Source: Pelomyxa schiedti
Lineage: Eukaryota; Evosea; Pelobiontida; Pelomyxidae
NCBI GenBank assembly: GCA_020536535.1
Contig: JAHLWZ010000505.1
Span: 71,451 to 135,450 of the forward strand
DNA length: 64,000 nucleotides
Reading direction: 5' to 3'
A program made the position numbers and the translations under genes. Under the pieces are notes generated by a model, which was not told where the DNA came from, made no database searches, and saw only the letters and a program-made list of their open reading frames with translations. Positions 22,343 through 35,238 of the stretch are shown piece by piece (positions within the stretch are counted from its first letter, which is position 1; the number at the start of each line of letters is the position of its first letter).

Positions 22343-23489
22343 ATGGGCTCTGAGGGGAACCACAAGCAAGTGCCACGTGTGTATCCAGTCTCCCTAAACC
22401 CAGAGAATCCCGCTCCCTCCCAAAATCAGAGAAGTTCTGATCTCAGCCGAAAACGAATTCTTGGATTGAAAAATACAAAGGTTGGCGCCCTGGTGTCACC
22501 CAATGGACATGGAATAGCAGAGAGAAATTCAATCAAAGAGGTTATCGATAGTGGTAAAAATGGAGGAGCTGCATTTGAGGTGGGGTTTTTTTTTTTTTCC
22601 CCTCTTGTTGTTGCTGGGGTGGGTTTTGTGCTGTCTTCCTTGGTTTGACATCGTCAAAGAGAGTCTGTAACAAATACATTGCTACCTACAGTTGAGAGGC
22701 ACTGTTCTAACCTGCCATGCATTTCTTGTTCAACAGTTTGGCTATTACCTTTCCTGCTGCTCTGATAAAATAACACTGGCAAAATACAGCTGGCTGAAAT
22801 CATCCAAGGGAAATACAAGCACTTGTTCTCTGGGTTCTTGGTTGTTGACTGCCGGTTTCCGTATGAATACAGTGGTGGGCACATCAAAGGCTCAGTCAGT
22901 CTTCACACTACTGACGGGCTGGATAAGTTCTTTTTCCATGGTGGCATCAATGACCTCTTCCCGTGTGTTCAAGAACAAAATATTGCCGTAATATTCCACT
23001 GTGAGTTTTCCTCCCAACGTGCACCATCAGCGTATGATCCCACTCTATTTGTTTAACTATATCTCCCACTTCTCCCCCTGTATTTCTGTGATGCTAAGAA
23101 CATATTCATAACAGGTTCCACGTCATCCGAAACAAAGATAGGACCTTGAATATGGAGCAATATCCTCGCCTTCTTTTTCCTCATATGTATATTCTTGATG
23201 GTGGCTATAACTCCTTCTATACGCAATACAAGGTTTTAAATCCCTATGTGTACCCACAATTCTAAAATAGCGCCACTCACGCAAAGTACCGTCGTTTACC
23301 GAATTCTAACGAAATTTTCCTCAGGCCTTGTGCTCCCCAACGTCATACACCCCAATGAGAGATCCCAGATATTCCTCAGAGATGAAGGCCGCCCTCAGTC
23401 TCATTCATTCTCAGAGGAGGACAAGTAACCGACCTTTGGCACCCACGCCCATCAAATTGGTGTTTGTGAACGAGCCAACTGAACCCTGA
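22343..23489 (+). CDS. Cdc25-type dual-specificity phosphatase (rhodanese fold)
   Basis: Cdc25 phosphatases remove inhibitory phosphates from cyclin-dependent kinases at mitotic entry. Exon 1 (22343–22579) has a short N terminus with a basic segment (SRKRILGLKN). The catalytic exon gives YKHLFSGFLVVDCRFPYEY, SGGHIKGSVSL and the active site IFHCEFSSQRAPSAYD, i.e. H-C-x5-R as in Cdc25 (HCEFSSERGP). Later exons give FHVIRNKDRTLNMEQYPRL, FPHMYILDGGYNSFYTQY and SPTSYTPMRDPRYSSEMKAA, matching the conserved C-terminal Cdc25 segments. TGA at 23487–23489. The N-terminal regulatory region is very short compared with animal Cdc25, so much of the usual phosphoregulation may be missing. Family assignment is strong. 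Confidence 0.9.
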
Positions 23490-23975
23490 GGAAAAACCAA
23501 GAGATTCAACACAACAAGCAAGGGACAAAAAGGACTGACAACAACAGAACACACAAATGAGTGGGGGTTCTTTTTTTGGTGTTTGAGATCTGCTTGTGAT
23601 TTTTCTTTTTTTGTGCAGGTTAATTAAACCGGGTTTCGTTCAAATTAAAGGAAAATCAAACTTTCAGTACCACGACACGAACAAGGTGATCCTCATACTC
23701 CATCCAACAAAAAATAAACCCACACCATTGGGTTTTCTTCTAAACGAACGAAACACGAACGCAGTGCCTCCTCGGGCACCAAAAGCAAAATAAAAATACA
23801 ACCAAAACCAAATAATTGTGGCAGTAGTTCCCTGCACTTCTCTAAAATACTCTTGCCATACGAAATCAAACAAGTTAACACAATATTAAAAAAAAACACA
23901 ACTCAACACAGGTCATTGGCATCTTTACAGTCAAGTTGGCTTCGTTTGCAGAAGCGACTCCTTTGTGGGCCTCCC
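23490..23975. other. Intergenic region, Cdc25 end to BRCT gene start
   Basis: 486 bp containing A/T-rich tracts; no gene, repeat or RNA recognised. The open frame continues upstream of the ATG at 23976 to about 23853 without another ATG, so the true 5' end of the next gene may be slightly different. Confidence 0.3.
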
Positions 23976-26900
23976 ATGATACGTAACGCAAATCCCTCTT
24001 CCGCTAATGACGGCGGAAACAGTCCTGAACAGCCACCCCTATCACCCACAGCATCACCTTCATTATCCCCCTCTCTATCACCATCACCTTCACTCATTGC
24101 ATCTCCATCTCATGCACAGACTCCGCTTTCTCACTCACCGGCCTCTAGGTCCTCGTCTCCATCTCCCTCACCACCACTGTCATCCTCCCCGTCACCACCA
24201 CAGCCACCCTTGTCGCCATCACCACCAATCAGGGCGGCACCAATTGGTGGTGTGGGGGCCAACATTGTACAGTGCACCATAAGGGTTCTGAGACCTTCAG
24301 GTGCAAGCAGTAACTATGACTTGGGAATTCCCCCGAGTAAAGTTGGTACAATTTCAAATTCGAAACGAATACGCGATAGGACAACTGCACACTCTGTGGC
24401 GGTGTCTTCGAATTCCTCCAAAATAAAGATTCATCCAGCACGAACGCAATCTCTCCCACCCCCGTCAACTCAACACGCTTCTCGTGTACCAAACTTAATG
24501 CAAGACCATCCCATTACTCTGCGTCCAGTGGTGAGTGTTGTCAGTCACGTAGCACAGATTAAACATTCCCAACCAACAACAAAGACTTCAAATATACTCG
24601 TTAAATGTGGGGGTGGTGCTCCAGCGAAACCAACTGGTACTCCTCCTTCGAGAGTAAACAATCAGAGACACCACCAACAAAAAGTCATGTGCTCCAAACC
24701 ACAACCACAACAGCCACAATCACATCAGCAGCAACCACACCAGCAGCAACCACACCAACCCCCCTTCGAACAAAGAAATTTTGCAAGGCTATCTTCCAGA
24801 CCGTCACAGCCAAGTAGACTGCAACATCAACCACACAAAAGAGCTACTGTACCCAAAAATCCTGTTGTTGTACAACCTCAACCAGTACTACACCCAGCCG
24901 TTCACATCAAGCGGTTCCATCAAATGACTGGTGGACCGATTCCCTCTGGGGTTGCCACTGTGACAGCCAATCACTTAAACTCAAATGCTGTTAATGAGAG
25001 CGTAGCTGAAAGCAGTATTGATAGTGATGAAAGCTTTGATGATAGTGAAAGTGATACAGCAATGTACACAGATCAAAATACTCTTTCAAATGGGAAAAAG
25101 GGGGCCAAAATACTTCACCTCAATGAATCAACTGATGGGTCAGCACTCACCAATCTCTCTCCTGCGCTTTTTGCTGCACTTCCTCCTATAATTCCAGCTC
25201 ATGAACTGGAAACAATAGGAGGCCTGAATGCATCCTCCACCTCCCGGGATTGTCGTCATTTTGTGGCTAAATCAGTCCCTGCTTTATCTCAACGCGATCC
25301 GATTCCAACATTGGATGCAGGGTCCCCTGATTCTGTGTCATCATCTGACTCCTCTTCTTCACTGTCATCATCTTCATCTTCCTCACATTCACCTTCTTCA
25401 CTATTCTGCATATCTCAGCTATCTCAACAATCAGAGGATCAGGAGCATTTATCTTCAATGCCTACAATTCTATCTGTTTCTCGTGCAGAGAGTGTGCACG
25501 ACACTTCACAGAAGTCCTCACCTCCAACCCTCATGCCTCCACCCCCTCCACTCCCACCCCCGCCACTTGCTCCGCCACCAGCGCCAAGACTGAAATCTCA
25601 ACTTAATACCAAGAACAATCAACAAAAAAATAATTCCGGTCTTCATACAAACTCTCCCGGCACCACACTGCACGCGGATTCCCGTGTCTCACCATCTCCA
25701 CCCACTCAAATAGTATCCCCGCCGTCATGGCAATCTTCTCCGAAACATCGGCATGTATCTTCTCCGGCAATATCGCCAACACCAATTACCCCGAGTATTC
25801 CAACACGAACCCCAACTCCATTCCCAAGTTTTTCCCCAAGACTACCTCCACCTTCCCCAGTCAGCACCAACCCAAAGCACGGTTCTGTACCTCCCCGCAT
25901 TCCAACCCCATTTCCAACCTCAGTTTCAGGCACACTATTTACCCTTCCAGCAGATCCACTCCACATTCAAGCACAGTATCCAAGTGCACAGACTCAAAAA
26001 GGAAATAATTCGGATTATACACCATCCCCAACAAGGAAATCGTCAATATGCCGTAGTACCTCAACACCACCAATAAAGACAACTGAAGGTCATTCACCAA
26101 TTACGTACGAAAAAAGCCCTGCACACAGACCCAAAGAAGGGGAACTAAGGAACTCCCCTGCACACTCTCACAGCCCTTATCCCGTTTTTTTTAGTTTAGA
26201 GCAGGTAGCAACACACTCGATTCTTATTAACCTAATATGGGTTAGGAATTTGATAATAGCTTCCCCAAATTTGAGGATCCATTTATGATCAACGATTCAT
26301 CCTTTATGGAATATAACGGCGATGATTTTCTTTCAGTACAGAACTCTTTTCTTTTTGAATGCTTACATGAGGTTATAGTTCAACACGGAACCTGAACCCA
26401 CTGCTGATTCAGTTAGGGTAGATTCCATTCTCCGTTTTTCCTGTGTGATGAATCCCCAGGTTGGTGAGGGCGGCCTCTCTTCCCCTAGCGGCACTTCTCT
26501 GGACCCACCACTTCAACAGAAAACTGGTTTAGTTAACGAGATAAATTCTAATCAAGCCTCCTTTGGGTGAGTGAGTTCTAGAACCTCTTGCATTTCTTCT
26601 TAATTTGTTCAATTCTCACCACTTGGTAGACTACCTCCTCCAGGTACTATAATTACTCGTGAAGAACAAACAGAAACCTCTGCATTGCCAATACAACAAC
26701 TCCCTCCTTCCTTAGCACTAGTGCCACCTTTAAACTCTGTGCAACCTATTCCACCTGTTCCGCCTACACCACCTGCACCTCAGCCCCTAAATGTAGCGCC
26801 ATTGCCACATAATGTTCAGATGACTACTGCACTTGTACCACAAATACCTGTACAACAAGTTCAAATGATTCAAGCTCCATCAGTTCCACAAGTAAATGCA

Positions 26901-29514
26901 CCATTCCCCCCCATGACACCCTCCATGCAATTCAATCCACCGGCACTCAGCCCGTCACCACCATCATTCTCACACACACAATCTATGTCACCACCTCAAA
27001 CATCCTCGCCAACACATCAGTCGCATATTCTACGGCCTCACCCACTCTCCCCTCAGCCTCACTTTCCTCAATCCTCTCATATTCACCAACCACCTCGTCA
27101 CCACACTTATGTACAAAATCCCCAGCACCAACCTAATCCTTATCTCCAGCCTCCCTTTCCCCCCCACCCCCACTTCCACCTTTCTCATCCACATCATGCG
27201 TTTCCTACCTCTCCACCACTAATAAGTCACACAACAACAAAACTGCAGCCTCATTTGAGTACTAGCTCTGATGACACACTGCTTCTTCATCCTCATTGCC
27301 ACACACTGATACACCATCAACCTTCACAACAAATTCTGTTACCACCACAGGTAGCTCCTCTCCCCCAACACCAACCACAACAACAAATTACGTTACCGCA
27401 TCAACCATCACCACCACTTCCCCCACAGCCACCCCCACCTCCAACCCCACAGATGACTGTGAAGGTCACTACACAAACATCCCCACAGACACAATTATCT
27501 CCCACACAATCACTGTCGCCAGGGCTTTCTCAGCCACACCTCACACAGCAAGGAACATACCAACAATCACCACCACAAGTTGTGCATTTACAGCCTCATT
27601 CACCCTTGAACCTTCAGCCACAGGTAATGCAACAACAAATTGTACTACACCCCGGTCAACAACCTCCTGCTCGCTCAACAACACCAACAACCCTCATTTC
27701 TCCAACCTCACCACACCCCTGTATGATGGTCCAACCTCCTCCAGCACCACACCTTCCCATTCCGCTTATCCCAATGTGTCATTCTCCTCTGAAAACCAAA
27801 TCTATGCAAATGCACATCCCACCACAACAGCATTACCAATTGCAACAGCAGCAACTTCAACCAATTCAAATTCATCCCCACTCCCACAATGGACAGTTGG
27901 ACAAATCACAACCAATGAAAAGGGGGCGAAGTCGGAGGTATGATGCTCCTCTCGCTTTTGCCGATCCTCAAGCCCAGGTTTGGCACATCTGTATTGAGTA
28001 CCACTTAAGTCTTCCAGAGTAGAATTTTGGAACTCGAAAAACTACTGAAAGAAGAAAATGAGAAGCTTGTACAACGTTCCATATCCAGTGGTACACCGGT
28101 ATTGGTGTTTCTCTTGCCTCTGCCTTTTCTTAACACGAGAAGATTCCCTTTGCCGATCCCAACGACTCTCCCACTTTATCTATGCTATCACGGGGCAGTC
28201 TTACACCCTCCAAACAAATGTCTCCAACTGGTTTGTAGTAGCACTTCCAGTAACAGCTGTTTAATTTGCATCTTTCAGCTTATTATATGTACCAAACATC
28301 ACAAGAAGAACAGCTCAACGGTTTTCTTTCTCATCACAAAAATTACAAATTGTGACTGATTATCTGTAAACCAAGACAAAAGACATTCGTATGAGGAGCC
28401 AGACTCAAAAAGGAGGCGAACTGCCTATGCCCCCATGACTGGTCCCTACTGGTTTCCATCTCCTCCATCCAGTGTTTGTTGTAAAAAGCTTTTTTCTTCC
28501 ATAGCCCCCCAAGGAACTCTTTACCAGGAATGATTATGGAAGGCAGTACTTCTCCAATAATGAACGAATACGGAATCCCACCCAGAGCAATATCGGCGCC
28601 TCTACAGTGCTCGATTGGAAGAGGTATAACCCCTCCCCCCACTCAGGTTGAAAGACCATATTTGTAGTTGTCGTAGTTGTACTGGTTGGATTCAACGATA
28701 CGAAAGACTTGTGTGACAAGGTTTCAGCCCTTGGCGGCAGACCTATGGTTTGCAATGAAGAAGCTTGCCCTCCACAGGCCACACATGTGGTATGCGAGTA
28801 AATTCCAAATTCTACTATTCAAAATAATTCTGTATGAAACAAAGGTTTCTCCCCAAGGACTAGTTTCCTTGGCCACTCTTGTGGCGAGAGTGAGTGGATG
28901 TTGGGTTGTAAACCAGTACTGGGTTTTGGATAGCTATAACCAGCAGCAATGGGTTGATGAGACCAGGTTTCCATCTTTTATCAAACTGAGTGAATAACAT
29001 ATTGATGTTCCAGATACGGCGGACGGCCACCCAAAGGAAGGAGCCCTATATGTGGGCAGAAGATATTCTTGACTTCAGAATTTTCTTCCGCAAAACCACA
29101 ACAAGCACAGCAAGCACGGTACATCATCGAGGTAAATTCACGTCACTCCTCCGTCAACCCATTCAATCTTCACAGGCCGGACAAGGCATTTTGTGTGGCA
29201 GCCGGGAGGAAGCAAACATCGTACTAGGGCTCGAGGAGAGCCAAGGGGGAGTAGAATGTACAGATGCAGTACCAAGAGGGGTTGGAGGAGGTATAAGTGG
29301 AAGTGGAGGGGAATGCGGAGGATTCACAGATGGCGGTGGTGGAATGAGTAATACAACAGCAATATGTAGCAACAGCAGCACCCCCTCTGGAAGTAGTAGT
29401 GAGAGTAATGGTTGTTGTAGTAGTGTTAGTGTTGGTAGTGGTGAGGAGAGGGCATCCACAACAGCAACTAAGTGTTTTTGTTGGGATGATTTTGTCAAAA
29501 AATTGATAGAGTAA
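23976..29514 (+). CDS. Large Pro/Gln/Ser-rich protein with C-terminal tandem BRCT domains
   Basis: Long first exon (23976 to about 26.2 kb) of Ser-Pro repeats, His/Gln-rich and Ser/Asp tracts; a second long exon (about 26.63–27.977 kb) of Pro/Gln/His/Thr-rich sequence. A 40-nt intron joins KRGRSRRYDAPLAFADPQAQ to SRILELEKLLKEENEKLVQR, a short coiled coil (28018–28084). C-terminal exons give a BRCT domain: VVVLVGFNDTKDLCDKVSAL GG...THVV (28.66–28.79 kb) and GCWVVNQYWVLDSYNQQQWV DE (28.89–28.96 kb), with the BRCT Trp. A second BRCT-like unit covers YMWAEDILDFRIFF to FCWDDFVKKLIE, with a Gly/Ser-rich insert. Tandem BRCTs usually bind phosphoproteins in DNA-damage signalling (53BP1, Crb2, PTIP). 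Whether both halves belong to one gene is inferred from continuous frame-compatible exons. Confidence 0.65.
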
Positions 29515-29603
29515 ATTCCGTTTTTTTCGAACTTTTTTAGCCACCCCAATGGCTAGACATATTTGAAAAGGCCTTTGTACAAACTATGGCGTTTACTCAG
29601 GCT

Positions 29604-30442
<839 letters not shown>

Positions 30443-30504
30443 TTAAAAAAACAAAACAAAAAAAGGCAAAAAAAAAAAAAAAAAAAAAAACAAACCCCCC
30501 CACA

Positions 30505-30604
30505 NNNNNNNNNNNNNNNNNNNNNNNNNNNNNNNNNNNNNNNNNNNNNNNNNNNNNNNNNNNNNNNNNNNNNNNNNNNNNNNNNNNNNNNNNNNNNNNN
30601 NNNN
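30505..30604. other. Assembly gap (100 N) beside a homopolymer tract
   Basis: One hundred N, preceded on + by a long A run (30470–30490) and a C run. The gap removes the last few codons of the adjacent family gene (its paralogue runs about 11 codons further) and possibly the 5' end of the macrodomain gene. A fixed 100-N run usually denotes a gap of unknown length. Confidence 0.95.
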
Positions 30605-31952
30605 TGATTGCGTCGATGGTGAATGACACATGAATCACCATGACAACGAAGCCAGACAATGCCTCCAACACGAATATCTTGTTGTTCCCCCTCACTGCAA
30701 ACAAGAACCCCCTTGTGCCACCAACGACCTGCCGGAAGTGGTCTTCATGGTTGATACACCTCAGTGGCTGTGCTGTGTTGTTGACATCCCACAGTTCGTA
30801 GGACTGCTCGAAGCCAAACCCAAGGCAGAACAGGGATTCACCCACCTGTGACATGTCGGTGCAGTACTGCAACGTTGCTAGCTTAGTACTTGTACCAGTG
30901 AGTGATTCCACTGTGTAGATAGTAGCATGGAAAGTGTAACAAATGAACACCACCTGGCCAGTTTTCTTCCTCATGATGAGTGCTTTAATTTGTGGCTCCC
31001 AGTCCGTGGAGCATGTTGTTGTGCTCAACACTGCCAGCTTCCCGGTTCTGTGTGTCTGTTCCAGGTCAATAAGTGTGAACACATGCGAACCGTCGTAATT
31101 AATCAGCAAAGCCTCACTGGGGTTCACCTTGTTGAGTTGCACAATAATACCAATGGCGCACAGCTCCATATCGTCAACGTTGACAGCTGTAGGAACAATG
31201 GTCGCGGCAGTTGTGTCATCTTCCTCTATTTTTGTACTTTTGCGTGGGCTTCCTTCCTGATCGTGCTGAGGAAGCTTATATATGAGCAAGGGAAAACTAG
31301 TCGTGTTCGAGTCAACAACCCACCTGCCGTTTGTTTCCCAGGAGGACCGTGTGTCGACATGAATCCCTATGTCGTCCAATTCTGCTGTAGCAGAGGAGGA
31401 TTGAGATTCCCAAGGAGCAACAACATCCACACCAACGCAACCATGTGTGTTGTTGATGTCGTTTGTGTTGTGAACTCTGATCCTCGGTGATAATGATGAT
31501 GGGTTGACACGGCTCAGATAAACACTGGGCCCAATCCACCTTTCTTCGCCAGACATACCCTGGAACTGCCAGATGTCCCTGCCACGGCGATCGCCGCTGT
31601 CGCACCCGCCGCTCCCATAATGATGGCTGCTGGTGGTGCACACTCCCAGCGTCGAGGCGGACACGGACAGCGACGCCACGAGGCTGCTCGGACGCGCGCC
31701 CCCGAGGCGGGCGCGGCGATCGGGCCCCGCGACCACGACCAAGGGCACGGCGGCGGCGGGCCCCACCACGAAGTCGCGCCACAGCAGGAGCAAGAGCGGC
31801 GGGGTGGCGGCGATGAGGCGCGGGGGGCTGGCGGCGCCGCAGCGGGGGTGGGTGCACAGCACGAACGACGCGAACTGGTCCCGGCAGTTGCCCGCTGTGG
31901 CCAACGCGCTCTTTATTCCGATTTCGGTAGCTGGACGTGGTAGAGACAACAT
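30605..31952 (-). CDS. Lineage-type repeat-propeller-like family protein, member A (3' end in gap)
   Basis: Single-exon frame of ~450 residues from ATG 31952 (MLSLPRPATEIGIKSALATA). N terminus: CRDQFASFVLCTHPRCGAAS followed by LIAATPPLLLLLWRDFVVGP; middle: GEERWIGPSVYLSRV; then GKLAVLSTTTC, TGQVVFICYTFHATIYTVES, SLFCLGFGFEQSYELWDVNN, GGTRGFLFAVRGNNKIFVLE ending VSFTIDAI at the gap. Repeated units of about 45–60 residues with F/Y-x-V, W-D and G-G spacing suggest beta-propeller blades, but I recognise no named family. Two relatives lie at 32189–33530 (−) and 33970–35238 (+). No signal peptide. Function unknown; tandem arrangement points to recent local expansion. Confidence 0.7.
31731..31890. 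repeat. GC-rich block nearly identical to 33310–33465
   Basis: About 155 bp inside the N-terminal coding part of member A, GC-rich and differing from the matching block in member B at only about four positions. The remaining coding sequence of the two genes is clearly diverged. Pattern suggests gene conversion or very strong local constraint. Confidence 0.75.
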
Positions 31953-32188
31953 CTGTGCAGACGTGGTTATGGGAGTGCGGTACACAAAGCGGTTTTTGTT
32001 GGACAAATACTTTCCTCCCGGTCTAAAACCAACTTAACAACTGGACTGAAAAAGTTGATCAAGGTGGCGAGTTCTAAGTTGTAACAGAGTGAGTGAATCC
32101 CTGTTCTGCCTTGCTCCAGACACAAGCTTTTCTTTTTGGTATAGATGCATTGGGGGATGACTGGAAACCCACCACTTTTTTTTTTTTT

Positions 32189-33530
32189 TCACAAAAAGGA
32201 CCCTTCTGTGCAGATCCTGTCGACTGTGAAGGACACATCAAGTGTGAGCACCACCAAGCTAGACAATGCTTCCAACATGAATATCTTGTTGTCTCTCACA
32301 GCAAACAAGAACCCCCTTCCACCAACAACCTGCTCAAAGTGATCATCAGGGTTAATAAGCCTCACAGGCTGTGCTGTGTTGTTGATATCCCATAGTTCAT
32401 AGGACTGTTTCTCTATGAAACCAGCACAGAACAGGGATGCACTCACCTGTGCCATGTCGCTGCACTCTGTTGAAAGCTGGGTCCTTTTCCCAGTGATTGA
32501 TTCCACCATGTAGACAACATCCCGGATGTTGAGGCAAATGAACACCATCTGGCCAGTTCTCTTCCTCATGATGAGTGTTCGAATGTAGGCCTCCTCCCAG
32601 GGAGTGGGGCACTTTGTTGTGCTCAACACTGCCAGCTGCCCGGATCTGTATGTCTGTTCCAGGTCAACAAGTGTGAACATTGATTGTCTGAGAATCCTTG
32701 GATAACTCACAAGCAAAGCCTCACCAGGGTCTGCCTTGTTGACCTCCACAATAATACCAATGGCACTCAGAGGAATATCTTCCACTGGAACAACAACTGT
32801 AGGAATAATTGGCACTGGAACTTCATTTCCATGTGTAGGGATAGCAACATCGTCACGCGGAATCTTGGTTAGGAGCAACTCATAGCAAGTGGAAGAGTCG
32901 GCACGACATGCGTGGTAGTCAACAGCCCACCCACAATAGATTCCCCAGAACCACGCCAAGTCAGAATTTGCTTCAAATCTGCCCCGCATGTATGTACTCG
33001 TTTTGGTTGTAGAACCAGATTCCTGGGTAGAACCACAACAACAACAATCCTGAATGCTGTGCACTGCAATGATCACTGAAGATGCTGCATCGCCACTCAT
33101 TGGTGACGTTTCGTCCCGCTTCAAATAGACACTTGGCCCAACCCACCTTTCGTTGCCTGGGGACTCCTGGGCCCGATACAGCGCAGTACCCCGGCTCCCA
33201 CTCCCACAATAGCCCCCAACACCAGGCAACATCCCGTTATTGTGGTTTCCGAGCACTCCCAGGGTGGACGCAGACCGCAAGGCTCCCGGGACTCACACCC
33301 CTGGGCACTGCAACCACGACGAAGGGCACGGCGGCGGCGGGCCCCACCACGAAGTCGCGCCACAACATGAGCAAGAGCGGCGGGGTGGCGGCGATGAGGC
33401 GCGGGGGGCTGGCGGCGCCGCAGCGGGGGTGGGTGCACAGCACGAACGACGCGAACTGGTCCCTGCACGTCCCTGATCTGGCCCACGCGCCATTGACCCC
33501 GATTGCGGCGGCTGCACGGTGCCGATACAT
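32189..33530 (-). CDS. Repeat-propeller-like family protein, member B (apparent frameshift)
   Basis: Paralogue of member A. ATG 33530 opens MYRHRAAAAIGVNGAWARSG TCRDQFASFVLCTHPRCG and runs to about 33285. There the family sequence changes frame and continues as LRSASTLGVLGNHNN, ERWVGPSVYLKRDE, GQLAVLSTTKC, TGQMVFICLNIRDVVYMVES, KQSYELWDINNTAQPVRLIN, GGRGFLFAVRDNKIFMLEAL and VSFTVDRICTEGSFL to the stop at 32189. No intron with sensible length bridges the break, so this is a frameshift (real pseudogenisation or a base-count error in a GC-rich segment). Otherwise ~447 residues, collinear with A. Function unknown. Confidence 0.65.
33310..33465. repeat. GC-rich block nearly identical to 31731–31890
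   Basis: Second member of the conserved N-terminal block described for member A, in the same orientation. It ends close to the position where member B changes reading frame. Confidence 0.75.
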
Positions 33531-33969
33531 TCACCTTTCAACTTTTTTCTTCGAATGCGCAATGTTTGGTTGCTGCCACGGCACCATCCAATATCAGGCC
33601 CTCCACTCCCTCTGAGGATGTTTCCACCAGGGGGACCTCTTCCCCCTCCCCATCCCATACATGTTTGGCATCAAAGGGGCAGAAAAGGTCCCTGTGTGAA
33701 GGGAAACTTCTGAAATGTCTGGATCACACACGTCTTTCCAGCATCACAGGGCAAGATCCAAAGACCCAAAATATTAAAAGTGTGAGTCCCAATGTTTCAT
33801 CAGTGACAGGATGGAAGAAACATGTTGAGCAACATCAGCTGTAGCTACAGATAAGATTGGGGGTTTCAGTGAAAAGAACGGTCAAGGACTAAACAACCGG
33901 ACATGCCAAAAATGGACGTCTTCACGTGCATTAGTTCGTTGTCACCAAACCGATTTGAAAACCACGCTA
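33531..33969. promoter_or_regulatory. Divergent intergenic region between family members B and C
   Basis: 439 bp between divergent family genes. Short open frames on both strands resemble nothing known. Pyrimidine-rich stretches (33.60–33.66 kb) are present. Presumed promoters of both genes. Confidence 0.35.
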
Positions 33970-35238
33970 ATGACGACCACAACCACCACCGTTGCACCAA
34001 GCCGTGCGCACGGCGCCGTGTTCAGCCAAGTCGACATCAACATCGACGCGAGGCAGCAATTTGTAAGTGGCATTGGAGTCGGATGCATCGTCGGCCGGTG
34101 CGGCTCCCGCAGCCCAGCCTCGCTGCTCACCCCCTCGCTGTTGTCTCATCTCGGCAGAACCTGGGTCGTTGGCTCCAACTCATCATCATCATCGTCGCAA
34201 AGGCACTTCGTCGTTGTTCTCACCAAGACAAGTTCTCCGGCGCAGCCGGCGTCGACCACACCGAAGCACCTGCTCGCGCACGTCGGGTTCAGTGTGTCAC
34301 TGACGGGGGGGCTGGTGAGTGGCCCGAGGCTGTTGTTTGAGGACGATTCCGTCGAGAGCTGCAGGATTGTCAGCGGGTGGATTGGAACTCACGTGCACGG
34401 CCTGAGGTTCGCGGTAACTTGGCGCTACAAGCTCAGTTTCATGCACGACGAGAGGCTTCCGTCGGTGACTGACACTGTCACTGGAAGAAACATCGCCAGA
34501 ATGAGGGGGACCCTGTCTGGAATGATGCTGCGGCAGGAATACGTCAACCACAAGTGGGTGGTTGTGTTCAACCAGTGCAATGGAAGTATGTCACTCTGGA
34601 AAGCCCTCGACCTGTTGAAGAATTACTCGGTATCTGCCTTACCTACACCAGAAGAATTCCCACCATTGGTTGAGACTGCTCCATCAATGGAGTTGGCGAT
34701 GCCCACTCGAGTGCATATTCTTGGTGACGATTACTTGGTTTGTATCGTGGGGAAGAAGGTTCACGTTGTTGACCTGGCTGCAACATGTGATTCTGGTGGA
34801 AAGCTGGCATGCACCACTGTTGAGTTTGATGTGGTCCCAACTGTGTGCATGTGGTTTGGTGGAAGGCTCTATGTTGCTGGTGAAAGAGAAGATTCCTGTA
34901 ACAACTGGGCAATTTGCTTCCACACTGGCGAGAAGTTTATACTCCCGGACCACATTAGGTACATGTCACACGTTGGTGGCCCCTTTTACTTGGTTTTGAA
35001 CACCGAGTGGCAGCAGAAGGTTTATGATATTCGTGATGGGCCAAACACAAGCAAACCCATCTGTGAACTGGCACCACTTGGTCAATACTGCACAGCAGTG
35101 TTTGGGCGTGGGCTCAGGGTCATTGATGAGCAAATCACTACCACTGGGCACAACATTAAGGTGGTTGACGTATTGTCCAATTTCACCATCTTTTCCATGT
35201 CCACATCACTGTACACTCTCCAAACACTGCACACTTAG
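33970..35238 (+). CDS. Repeat-propeller-like family protein, member C
   Basis: Intronless frame of 422 residues from ATG 33970 (MTTTTTTVAPSRAHGAVFSQ). It shares the family plan: DINIDARQQFVSGIGVGC, RCGSRSPASLLTPSLLSHLG, RTWVVGSNS, then repeated segments WVVVFNQCNGSMSLWKA, GDDYLVCIVGKKVHVVDLAA, GGKLACTTVEFDVVP, GGRLYVAGERED, GGPFYLVLNTEWQQKVYDIR DG and a final HNIKVVDVLSNFTIFSMS. The spacing of hydrophobic V-x-V strands and G-G turns suggests a beta-propeller or WD-like solenoid. Opposite orientation to members A and B. Function unknown. Confidence 0.7.
   Translation: MTTTTTTVAPSRAHGAVFSQVDINIDARQQFVSGIGVGCIVGRCGSRSPASLLTPSLLSHLGRTWVVGSNSSSSSSQRHFVVVLTKTSSPAQPASTTPKHLLAHVGFSVSLTGGLVSGPRLLFEDDSVESCRIVSGWIGTHVHGLRFAVTWRYKLSFMHDERLPSVTDTVTGRNIARMRGTLSGMMLRQEYVNHKWVVVFNQCNGSMSLWKALDLLKNYSVSALPTPEEFPPLVETAPSMELAMPTRVHILGDDYLVCIVGKKVHVVDLAATCDSGGKLACTTVEFDVVPTVCMWFGGRLYVAGEREDSCNNWAICFHTGEKFILPDHIRYMSHVGGPFYLVLNTEWQQKVYDIRDGPNTSKPICELAPLGQYCTAVFGRGLRVIDEQITTTGHNIKVVDVLSNFTIFSMSTSLYTLQTLHT

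Noticed and set aside
31620-31943. Gly/Ala/Arg-rich plus-strand frames opposite family members A and B
   Set aside because: Complement of the GC-rich N-terminal block; the minus-strand frame is conserved between paralogues and continues into the family domain.
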